A DNA stretch of 64,000 nucleotides, taken from Chondrus crispus (Eukaryota > Rhodophyta > Florideophyceae > Gigartinales > Gigartinaceae). The stretch is taken from NCBI RefSeq assembly GCF_000350225.1, contig NW_005179272.1, forward strand, positions 17,605 to 81,604, written 5' to 3'. A model generated the notes under the pieces. The model was given only the letters and a program-made list of their open reading frames with translations, was not told where the DNA came from and ran no database searches. The position numbers and the translations under genes were made by a program. This document shows positions 55,667 through 64,000 of the stretch, in pieces (the stretch's first letter is position 1; every line of letters starts with the position of its first letter).

Positions 55667-58606
55667 ATGGAAGATCAAGGAGGAGGAGGATCCATCAGAA
55701 TCGACAAACTGACGGACTCCAACTTCTACGTGTGGAAGCAGAAAATACAACTTCTGCTTGCTCTACGTGATGTTGACCAATACATCGTTGAGGCAAGAGT
55801 TCCAAGTGATGAACACCCTGACGAGCGTAGGAAGTGGGTCAGAGGTGACAGTAAAGCTAAAGCACTGATTGGTCTCTCCCTATCAGATGAGCATCTTGAG
55901 CATGTACGTGATGTTGATACTGCTCATGAGATGTGGGAAGGTATTGTCAACGTGTTTGAGAGGCACACTTTGCTGAACAAACTAGCTGCACGTCGTGAGT
56001 TCTACACTGTGAAGATGCTTTCCGGTGAAAAGGTGCTTGCATACATCAATCGTGTCAAGCAGCTGGCAGCCATCCTCAAGTCAATGAGCGTAAACATCGA
56101 TGACAAGGAGATGGCCATGGCAGTGCTCAACGGTCTGCCTGCCCGTTTCGAGGCTCTCATCGTTGCACTAGATGCTCTCGGTAATGAGGAAAAGATATTC
56201 AGTTTGGACTTTGTGAAAAGTCGTCTGCTGCAGGAAGAGCAACGAGAAAACATGAAGTGTAGCTCCTCACAGACATCGGCTCTGGTTAATCGTGCCCCGA
56301 ACAATCGGGACATAAACGATTACAAATGCACGAACTGCGGTCATACAGGCCATACGGCAACCCGCTGCTGGGGAAAGGATTTGAATGGGCGTCGCCCGGC
56401 TCCTCCTAGCGGATATAAACCGCGTATGTCTCAGCAGAAACAATCTGCATTTGTCACACAGAAACCTGATCCCGACATGGTTGTAAACAGCGTCGACTTC
56501 ACATGTCTGATGTCGAAAGCTTCGCACACGAACGATCTGGAGATGTCGCCTTCGTGGCTCGTAGATTCAGCTTGTACAGCTCATATTACATATGACCGAT
56601 CTTTTTTTGCAACGTATGAGCCACTTGAATCCGCCTCTGTTCAGATGGGAACCAAGGCTAGTGCAAAGGTTGCCGGCCGTGGTGACGTTCACTTGAAGTT
56701 AAATGTGAATGGCCGCATCGAACCGTGCAAGTTGACGGATGTATTGCACGTTCCGGACTTTGCGTTCTCTCTGCTCTCTGTCAGTCGAATGACTGAACTT
56801 GGACTAAAAGTTGGGTTCGAAAATGGAAAATGCATGATCAGACGAGGCTCAACTGTAGTAGCGACTGCGACATTGGTTGGAGAACTTTACGTTCTCGACA
56901 TCGTTAGTGACATCGGATCTGCACATGCTGCCACCCTGCAAACGTGGCATGAGCGCTTTGCACATGTGCATTCTCAAGGTATTGCTTCGATGATTCGTGA
57001 CAATGTGGTAAGTGGAGTCAAACTACTTGGTAATGAGGCTAACAAAATCAACAATACTGACAATGATTGCATCTCTGAAAAGTGTTCTGCGTGCGTCTAC
57101 GGCAAAGCCACTCGATCTGTGATCCCAAAAGAGCGGTCCTCGAGGCGGGCATACTTCTGTCTAGACTTAGTTCACTCTGATGTTTGTGGCCCCTTAGAGG
57201 TGCAGTCCATTGGTGGTGCCAAGTACTTCATTACCTTCATAGATGATCACTCAAACTGGTCAGTAGTGTACCCTATGCACCATAAATCAGAAGCATTTGA
57301 ACGATACAAAATGTTTGCACAACTTGCTCAGACTCACACTGGTCGCAAGATCAAAGTGCTTCGCACCGATCGAGGTGGTGAGTATCTATCCACGGAGTTT
57401 AAGTCTTTTCTGATTACAAATGGTACTCAGCATCAAATGACGACCGCGTACACACCGGAGCAAAATGGCGTCGCCGAACGACTGAACAGAACTTTGGTAA
57501 ACTTGGTGCGCTCCATGCTAGCGCACAAGAAAGTTACAAAAGGGCTCTGGGCAGAAGCACTTGCCAATGCAGTGTACGTTCGAAATCGAGTTACGTCACG
57601 TGCCATTCCCCCCAAGATGACCCCCTACCACTTATGGATGAAATCTGTGCCAAATGTTGGTCATTTTGCGTGTTTTCGGTTCAAAGTGTTGGTATACATT
57701 ACCAAAACACAACATCCAGAAACTTGACGCCCGTGCAAAGGAGGCAATGTTTCTAGGGTATGCTGAAAATACGAAAGCTTACAAGTTGTGGGATGGTGAT
57801 TTGCACAAAGTGATCGTATCCAGAGATGTTACTTTTGACGAGTCCACGGGAGGCAAATCTGGAGAACCGATGGATACAAACGAGGAGGCTACAACTGATG
57901 ATGACACAATCAACTTGAACATCGATGAGGAAGTTGCAGAAAATGATGCAGTGGCATCAGAAGCATCATCGCCGGATGAACAACAAGACTCTGATGAATC
58001 CTCCAACTCCTCCCCAACTGCAGGGGAGGACGAAACCACCGAAACAGTTGACCAACACGTAGTTGAGGAAGACACGATTGATCCGCCAACTAATCTCCGT
58101 CGGTCCACTCGCGTTCGCAAAACGCCTGGGGCGTGGTGGGCAGCAGCTTTGGTGACTGCTGAACTCCTTAGCCACGCCCATGTGATAACGGAAATCCCAA
58201 ACTCGTACAAGCAAGCTATGGATTCTCCAAAAGCTCGCTTCTGGCAGAAGGGCATCGACAAAGAACTTGCTTCACAACACAAAAACAAAACATGGACACT
58301 TGTTCCAAGATCTCAAGCATCAAACGTCCTGACGTCCAGGTGGGTTTTCGGAGTGAAGCAACTTCCTGACGAGTCCGGAAAATTGGTCGAAACTGCAAAG
58401 AGACGTCTTGTGGCACGAGGCTTTCAACAAGTAGAAGGCATCGATTACACTGAAACTTTCGCCCCTGTCATCAAGTTCACAACTATCCGTCTGCTGCTGG
58501 CACTGGTTGCGCACTTTGACCTTGAGCTGCATCAGATGGACGTGGTGACTGCCTTCCTCAACGGTGACCTTCACGAAGAAATCTACATGGAGCAACCTGA
58601 AGGATG
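55667..58606 (+). pseudogene. E7 gag-pol (gag to RT), one-base frameshift
   Basis: ATG 55667 (aaaATGG) opens a frame with gag, zinc knuckle CTNCGHTGHTATRC, protease VDSACTAHIT and integrase (HSDVCGP, TDRGGEY, EQNGVAERLN). An extra T near 57664 (tcattttgcg against tcatttgcg) shifts the frame at VGHLRVFGSK. The correct frame continues from there through the acidic linker into RT (DVVTAFLNGDLHEEIYMEQPEGC) and is cut by E8. Otherwise it is the best 5' half of family B here. Confidence 0.93.
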
Positions 58607-59545
58607 TAATGGTAGGTCAGCGGGGCGAAGGGGATTCGAAGGACGGTTGATGAGGTGAAGTTGAAGGATTGGGTACCGATTTACTTTGAGTCGCCAACTT
58701 CTGGCACTACTTATACACTTCTGCAATCTTCTAGAACTCTACTACCAAACACTACGACACACATACTACAAATGTATTGGCTCTAACACATGTGCCCGTC
58801 TTGCTACTCAGCCAAACTGGCGATGGCCCAACAAACAGAACAGAAAACCGCCTTACGAATTAGCACTGTCATGACGGAGAAATTAGTAAGGCAGTACAAC
58901 AAAGCACAGCAAAGCACAAATTCCCTTACTATTCCAAATCCAGCGTGGCACAAATTCGTAAGGCACGTTTACAGCTCACACGTTGCCTTACGAATTCAAA
59001 TCAATCCTGCAAGGACTGTTTACAGCGCACACGTTGCCTTATGAATCTGAATCTCTCGTGAGGTCCTGTCCACTGTCAATTACAACAGTGCACATTTTGC
59101 CTTACGAATTGAAAACTCGCGCAACGGTATCTTTGTGTCCTGCTGTAGCCGTGCTGCACTCCATGGACGCTGTAAACCTTTGGCACGTGCCAGGCACCCG
59201 CCACCAAGGTTCTACACTTTGTCTGTAAGACTGCAGGCGTACTGTACGCGTCCGACAGTGTAATGAGGACATGTGTGCAGGTCATACACGTGTCGGGCGG
59301 AGAAAATGAAACATGCTCAGATTGTACAGTATACCGCAACTGTGTACATATTTCACACGTGTACAGGTTGAAAACCAAACTTGCTCCTGAAGTACTGTAG
59401 AGTGCAACCGTGTACAGAAATCACACGTGTACACGTTGAAAATCAAACTTGCTCAGCTCGTCACGCGGAGTGTTTTTGCTTTTACACGTGTCATACCTGT
59501 CGTCGTGTGTCATGCATATCAGCATGTGGTCGTAGAATTACAACA
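58607..59545 (-). repeat. LTR-A, 3' LTR of E8 (939 bp)
   Basis: On the minus strand it begins tgttgtaattctacgacc and ends gctgacctaccatta. Two substitutions make the last ten bases identical to the end of LTR-B. Confidence 0.93.
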
Positions 59546-59556
59546 CTCCCCCTCGA
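59546..59556 (-). promoter_or_regulatory. E8 polypurine tract
   Basis: tcgagggggag on the minus strand. Confidence 0.88.
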
Positions 59557-62500
59557 TCACATGCTTTTACCAGAAGTAGCTACTGCAAGCCCTAGAAGTT
59601 CTACAAACTTCTGGAACAGAACTCGCCCAAGTGCTTTCGTCAGGATATCTGCAGGCATGGAAGTGGTCGGGCAATGTGACAAAGAAATGACGTTTCTCTT
59701 AATTGCATCTCGTACATAGTGGTATTTCACATCAACATGTTTGTTACGACGGTTGACCGATTCATTCTGTGCATACGAAATAGTCCCTGCATTGTCACAC
59801 CCCATCACAATCGTGGGATCAGAATCAAGTCCAAGAACATCAGCAACCACTTGACGCAACCAAGTCGCCTCCTTACACGCTTCACATAGTGCAATGTACT
59901 CAGCTTCACACGTCGAAGTTGCAACCACAGTCTGTTTCCGGGAACTCCAACTGATCGCTCCACCGCAGAACTTGAAAACATATCCGCTGGTCGACTTGCG
60001 AGAGTCTGAACAACCGGCCCAGTCAGCATCACTGAAACCAAGCAACTCCGGCGATTTGGATTTATTGTCAAACACGATTCCTAAGTTTCGAGTCCCTTGC
60101 ACGTATCGCATTACCCGTTTCACACTTGCCCAGTGTGACTCACATGGGTTGGCAGAATGTTGAGAAAGCTTTCCAATCGCATATGCCAAGTCTGGACGAG
60201 TGCCAACCATCAAGTACATCAGGGATCCCACTGCCTCACGATACGGTGCGTTTGTTTCGGAGTCGTTTTCGGTAGAAATCGTGGTTGTGTGACCTTGTTC
60301 CATTGGAGTCAGAGAAGGGTTACAAGTCGACATTTTAAAACGGTCAAGCACATTTGATGCATACTTAGTTTGAGTGAGACTCAAAGTCTTGGCGCTGCGA
60401 TCCCTTTGAATTTCAAGACCAATGCAGACTTTTGCTTCACCAAGGTCTTTCATCTCAAACCGTTTATTAAGCTCTCCCTTCATCCATTTGATGGCATCGA
60501 TATCACTACCGGCGAGTAACAAGTCATCGACATAAAGTGCAATCAGCATGATAGTGTTACCGATGCGTTTAATGTAGAGACAAGGATCACTACGCGAAGT
60601 CTCGAATCCCAATTCACCAATTAAGAAATCATCCACTTTGGCATGCCATTGACGATGTGCTTGTTTAAGACCGTAAAGTGCTTTCAAAAGTTTACACACG
60701 TGGTCACTTTTGCTTTTGTCAATGCACCCTTCGGGTTGCTCCATGTAGATGTCTTCATCCAAGTCGCCGTTCAAAAACGCAGTCACGACATCCATCTGAT
60801 GAAGTTCGAGGTCGTAATGAGCAACTAAAGCAAGAAGTAGACGAATAGTGGTAAACTTTATGACAGGGGCATATGTCTCAGTATAGTCAAGACCTTGCAC
60901 TTGCTGGAATCCACGAGCAACAAGTCTGGCTTTTGCACTTTTAACTATATTGCCATTTGCATCAGGCAGTTGCTTGACATTGAAAACCCATCGAGATGTC
61001 AAGATGTTTGACGCCTCAGATCGAGGAACAAGTTTCCAAGTCCGATTCTTAGTCTGCGAGGCAAGTTCTTTGTCAATGCCGGTCTGCCAAAATGCAGCTC
61101 TAGGACCGTTGGTTGCCTGGTTGAAAGTCTTGGGACCTTCAATAGCGACATGCGCATGTGAAAGAAGAGCAGCTGCAAAGTTGCTCCTCCACCATGATCC
61201 GGGAGGTCTGCTGACTCGAGACGATCTTCGCACAGCTGGAGTCGGAGTTGGAGGAGTGACATTCGGAGTTTCGACGGCAGTTGGTACATCATCTTCATCT
61301 TCATCATTCTCACTTACAGAATGAGCACCATCGTTTTCAAGAACCTCCTCCGAAACTTCATCCTCTTCAGAACCGACCTCATCCGTATTTGGGGTATCAG
61401 CTGTATTTCCATTGTCGCCATCGAGCAGTACAACGTCAAAATCAGAGTTGATTGAATCACCTTCGTGTGCAGGAATGTCATGCATACCACATGTCGATTC
61501 ATCAAACTTGACATCCCGTGACACAACAATTTTATTCAACTCTCCATCCCAAAGTTTGTATGCCTTACTGCATTGCGAGTACCCAAGAAACATTGCTTCA
61601 CGCGCTCGCAAGTCCAGCTTACGGAGCTCTAATTTTGGTAATGTATACCAACACTTTGACCCAAATACTCGCAAATGGCCAACATTTGGAGTACAATTCA
61701 TCCAAATGTGGTGCGGAGTTGTATTAACGGGCAAAGCGCGTGAAGTAACTCGATTACGTACATATACCGAAGTGGCAAGAGCCTCGGCCCAGAATCGCTT
61801 ACTGACCTGTTTATGAGAAAGCATTGAGCGGACAAGATCAATCAAAGTTCGATTTAAACGTTCAGCAACACCGTTTTGTTCAGGGGTGTACGCCGTTGTG
61901 AGTTGGTGCTGCGTACCGTTTAAATCTAAATGCGACTTGAATTCCGTCGACAAGTACTCTCCCCCTCGATCAGTGCGAAGCACCTTTACTTTGCGACCAG
62001 TGTGGGTTTGAGCCAACTTTTCATACAACTTGTATTTTGCAAACGCCTCAGATTTATTTCTCATCGTGTACACAACTACCCAGTTCGAGTGATCATCTAC
62101 AAATGTAATGAAGTATCTGGAACCACCAATCGACTGTACTTCGAGCGGACCGCAAACGTCAGAATGTACCAAGTCAAGACAGTTCTGTGCTCGAGACGAT
62201 GATCGCTGTTTCGGGATTACTGATCGCGTTGCTTTGCCAAACACACACGCAGGACAAATGGGAGAGTGATTGTCAGACTTCGGATTCATTGCACTGATGA
62301 CATCGCTTTGACGAACGTTGATGCCACTTACCACATTATTGTGAATCATTGATGCGATTCCTTGTACATTAACATGGGCCATGCGTTCATGTAGCGTCTG
62401 CAGGGTAACTACGTGAGCAGAAAAGGTTTCATTCATGACGTCAAGTATGTACAAATCCCCAACTAGACTCGCTGTGGCAACTACAGTTGGTCCTGCAGTA

Positions 62501-63666
62501 ACGCAGCATTTCTCATTTTCAAATGACACTTGCAAACCCTTCGAAACCATTTGGCTAACAGACAGTAGCGAATATCCGAAATCAGGGACATGCAAAACGT
62601 TTGACAATTTGCAAGGATGGGGACTACCGTTGACGTTCAACATGAATTCGACCTCGCCGCGCCCAGCGACATTAGCTCTAGCCTTCGTGCCCATCTCGAC
62701 TGATCCAGATTGCATCTGTTCATACGTAACGAACAAAGAGCGATCAAACGTAATGTGAGCGCTGCAACCGGAATCGACAAGCCATGACCTTTCGTTTGCA
62801 GCCCTCTTTTCTGGAGTGGAAGTCGAAAGCAAGCAAGTAAAGTCACTCTCCGCAAAGGCAGCAGTAGAATTGTCATCTCGAGAAACGAATGCACTTGGCT
62901 TTAAGCCAGTGTTGCGTGACCGAAACCCATCTGGCGGTGCAGGTCGGCGCCCATTCACGTCCTTGCCCCAGCAACGCGCTGCAGTATGCCCATGTCTATT
63001 GCAATTCGTACATTTCATATCGCGTCGAATAGGCATACGATTGACAAGTGCAGGTGCATGTGGTGATGAAGCAGAAGCGGTCTTCATGCTTTCTCGTTGT
63101 TCTTCTTGCAGCAGACGACTCTTCACAAACTCGAGTCCAAACACTTTATCTTCATTGCCAAGTGCGTCAAGAGCAACAATCAAGTTATCGAATCGTGGAG
63201 GCAAGCCATTCAACACAGCCATTGCAATTTCTTTATCGTCAATCTCAACACTCATTGACTGCAATCTGGCAGCAAGTTGCTTCACACGATTGATGAACAC
63301 GAGCACTTTCTCGGATGGGAGCATGGATACAGTGTAAAAGTCGCGACGGGCGGCAAGTTTGTTGAGCAAAGTATGACGCTCAAACACATTCAGAATTGCT
63401 TCCCATGTCTCTTTCGCACTGCTACACCCTCGCACATGTTGCAAGTAGTCATCAGAAAGCGTGAGTCCGATGACTGCCTTTGCTTTTGCGTCACCACGGA
63501 TCCATTTTCTCCGGTCATCTGACATCGCATTCTCCGGGATATCATCAAAAACGTATTGATCGACATCTCGGAGAGCAAGCAGTAGCTGGATTTTCTGCTT
63601 CCAGATGTAAAAGTTAGATGCGGTCAGCTTCTCGATTCTGACCGATCCAGAGCTTTGGTCATCCAT
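59557..63666 (-). CDS. E8 gag-pol polyprotein, intact family A (1369 aa)
   Basis: ATG 63666 (cgaaATGG) to TGA 59557, with no stop or shift. Gag is about residues 1-200, and the zinc knuckle CTNCNRHGHTAARC about 217-230. Protease DSG lies near 297, and the pre-integrase His/Cys zinc region follows around 430-490. The integrase Asp lies near 501, Asp near 565 and Glu near 600 (D-64-D-35-E). An acidic linker and basic segment precede RT (YVDD near 1044). RNase H follows (SDADWAGC near 1210, then TCEAEYIAL, CDNAGTISY). The length is normal for copia. It is the only complete uninterrupted gag-pol in the window and could supply enzymes in trans if transcribed, but its own promoter and PBS are missing. 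Confidence 0.96.
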   Translation of the reverse strand: MDDQSSGSVRIEKLTASNFYIWKQKIQLLLALRDVDQYVFDDIPENAMSDDRRKWIRGDAKAKAVIGLTLSDDYLQHVRGCSSAKETWEAILNVFERHTLLNKLAARRDFYTVSMLPSEKVLVFINRVKQLAARLQSMSVEIDDKEIAMAVLNGLPPRFDNLIVALDALGNEDKVFGLEFVKSRLLQEEQRESMKTASASSPHAPALVNRMPIRRDMKCTNCNRHGHTAARCWGKDVNGRRPAPPDGFRSRNTGLKPSAFVSRDDNSTAAFAESDFTCLLSTSTPEKRAANERSWLVDSGCSAHITFDRSLFVTYEQMQSGSVEMGTKARANVAGRGEVEFMLNVNGSPHPCKLSNVLHVPDFGYSLLSVSQMVSKGLQVSFENEKCCVTAGPTVVATASLVGDLYILDVMNETFSAHVVTLQTLHERMAHVNVQGIASMIHNNVVSGINVRQSDVISAMNPKSDNHSPICPACVFGKATRSVIPKQRSSSRAQNCLDLVHSDVCGPLEVQSIGGSRYFITFVDDHSNWVVVYTMRNKSEAFAKYKLYEKLAQTHTGRKVKVLRTDRGGEYLSTEFKSHLDLNGTQHQLTTAYTPEQNGVAERLNRTLIDLVRSMLSHKQVSKRFWAEALATSVYVRNRVTSRALPVNTTPHHIWMNCTPNVGHLRVFGSKCWYTLPKLELRKLDLRAREAMFLGYSQCSKAYKLWDGELNKIVVSRDVKFDESTCGMHDIPAHEGDSINSDFDVVLLDGDNGNTADTPNTDEVGSEEDEVSEEVLENDGAHSVSENDEDEDDVPTAVETPNVTPPTPTPAVRRSSRVSRPPGSWWRSNFAAALLSHAHVAIEGPKTFNQATNGPRAAFWQTGIDKELASQTKNRTWKLVPRSEASNILTSRWVFNVKQLPDANGNIVKSAKARLVARGFQQVQGLDYTETYAPVIKFTTIRLLLALVAHYDLELHQMDVVTAFLNGDLDEDIYMEQPEGCIDKSKSDHVCKLLKALYGLKQAHRQWHAKVDDFLIGELGFETSRSDPCLYIKRIGNTIMLIALYVDDLLLAGSDIDAIKWMKGELNKRFEMKDLGEAKVCIGLEIQRDRSAKTLSLTQTKYASNVLDRFKMSTCNPSLTPMEQGHTTTISTENDSETNAPYREAVGSLMYLMVGTRPDLAYAIGKLSQHSANPCESHWASVKRVMRYVQGTRNLGIVFDNKSKSPELLGFSDADWAGCSDSRKSTSGYVFKFCGGAISWSSRKQTVVATSTCEAEYIALCEACKEATWLRQVVADVLGLDSDPTIVMGCDNAGTISYAQNESVNRRNKHVDVKYHYVRDAIKRNVISLSHCPTTSMPADILTKALGRVLFQKFVELLGLAVATSGKSM

Positions 63667-63692
63667 TTCGCCGAATGGATGTACCCTTCGAG

Positions 63693-64000
63693 CACACAAA
63701 TTTCCCCTTCGACCAAACAATCCTCACTTGAAGAGCACTCCATGGGTACCAGAGGAACGCACCAGCACCTCTGGGAATCAAGACATTGTGACAAATCCAA
63801 TTCCAAGCAGGCCCTTGTTCCATCACAATCCAATGAACTTGTACGGATCACCGGTCAGCCCGGCGCGGTTTGTTACGGACAAAGAATCACGGGGGATGCC
63901 TCCTAAGCTTTTATGGTTGCCACTGGAGCTGCTTTTCTCCTGTCGTACTTCGCGAGCTTGCTCTCCTGTACCCGAGTGTCCTGAAGAATAGAGTGTGATA
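63693..64000. other. Unassigned sequence at the right edge
   Basis: This stretch matches no repeat in the window. A plus-strand frame open from about 63697 to TAG near 63989 encodes about 97 Pro/Ser-rich residues (including PSRPLFHHNPMNLYGSPVSP). It could be a host exon or part of another element. No domain is recognised. Confidence 0.3.

Larger units (their letters stand above)
53176..58606 (+). mobile_element. E7, 5' part of a family B copia element
   Basis: Plus orientation: LTR-B 53176-54439, PBS, leader with intact zinc-finger ORF, and gag-pol to RT, cut at 58606 by the 3' LTR of E8. acatg lies directly before its LTR. Its far half would lie beyond E8, or was exchanged. Confidence 0.92.
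58607..63692 (-). mobile_element. E8, family A copia element lacking its 5' LTR and leader
   Basis: Minus orientation: 3' LTR-A 58607-59545, polypurine tract, and complete gag-pol. Similarity to the family A leader stops about 25 bp upstream of the gag ATG, at 63693, where unrelated sequence begins. It entered E7 RT after ggatg. Confidence 0.92.

Noticed and set aside
1-64000. Bacterial features (operons, ribosome binding sites, riboswitches, origins)
   Set aside because: The content is eukaryotic LTR retrotransposons with Kozak-like starts and a eukaryotic initiator tRNA PBS.

Overview
The window is a 64 kb block of eukaryotic repetitive DNA made almost entirely of Ty1/copia LTR retrotransposons. 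I see no host gene. Every copy with a readable start uses Kozak-like ATG codons. The reading order of the best copies is gag, aspartic protease, integrase, reverse transcriptase, RNase H, which is the copia order. All families place the same 14-base primer-binding site directly after the 5' LTR. It is complementary to the anticodon arm of initiator tRNA-Met, so priming is of the half-tRNA (Drosophila copia) type. The host is not identifiable with certainty; an oomycete or related protist is my guess from the general look of the proteins.

Five LTR types occur. LTR-A (939 bp) and its gag-pol form family A. LTR-B (about 1264 bp) and its gag-pol form family B, which also carries an extra zinc-finger ORF upstream of gag. 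LTR-C (694-770 bp) belongs to an A-like element. LTR-D (about 1250 bp) is a diverged LTR-B. A 107-bp mini-LTR bounds a 381-bp TRIM element and also sits in front of one A leader. I name the copies E0-E12.

Layout: 1-4748 E1 (C/A-like, minus, runs off the left edge). 4749-5143 E0 (B fragment). 5144-9234 E2 (3' part of a B, minus). 9235-32102 E3 (complete B, minus), split by E4 (complete A, plus, 13834-28830, TSD gacaa), which is itself split by E5 (complete B, minus, 18441-26302, TSD cccaa). 32103-34900 E9 (end of a B, an LTR-D holding the TRIM, then a B leader). 34901-37679 E10 (decayed B, minus). 37680-45702 E11 (A, plus, mini-LTR at its 5' end), interrupted by an LTR-D that holds an LTR-C. 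44772-49377 E12 (A, sharing its LTR with E11). 49378-53175 E6 (5' part of a B, plus). 53176-58606 E7 (5' part of a B, plus). 58607-63692 E8 (A, minus, intact 1369-codon gag-pol but no 5' LTR). 63693-64000 is sequence not seen elsewhere in the window.

Functionally, family A still has intact gag-pol frames. Every family B copy that can be checked shares one pol frameshift, so B probably depends on A or another element for full enzymes. A and B share the PBS, similar polypurine tracts, a 50-nt block just before gag, and iterated LTR motifs. The most novel items are the spliced double C2H2 zinc-finger ORF of family B, the TRIM with two halves of a tRNA-like sequence on either side of its LTR/PBS junction, and the mini-LTR joined to an A leader exactly at the PBS. 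Very similar repeats make assembly error a real alternative for the odd junctions.
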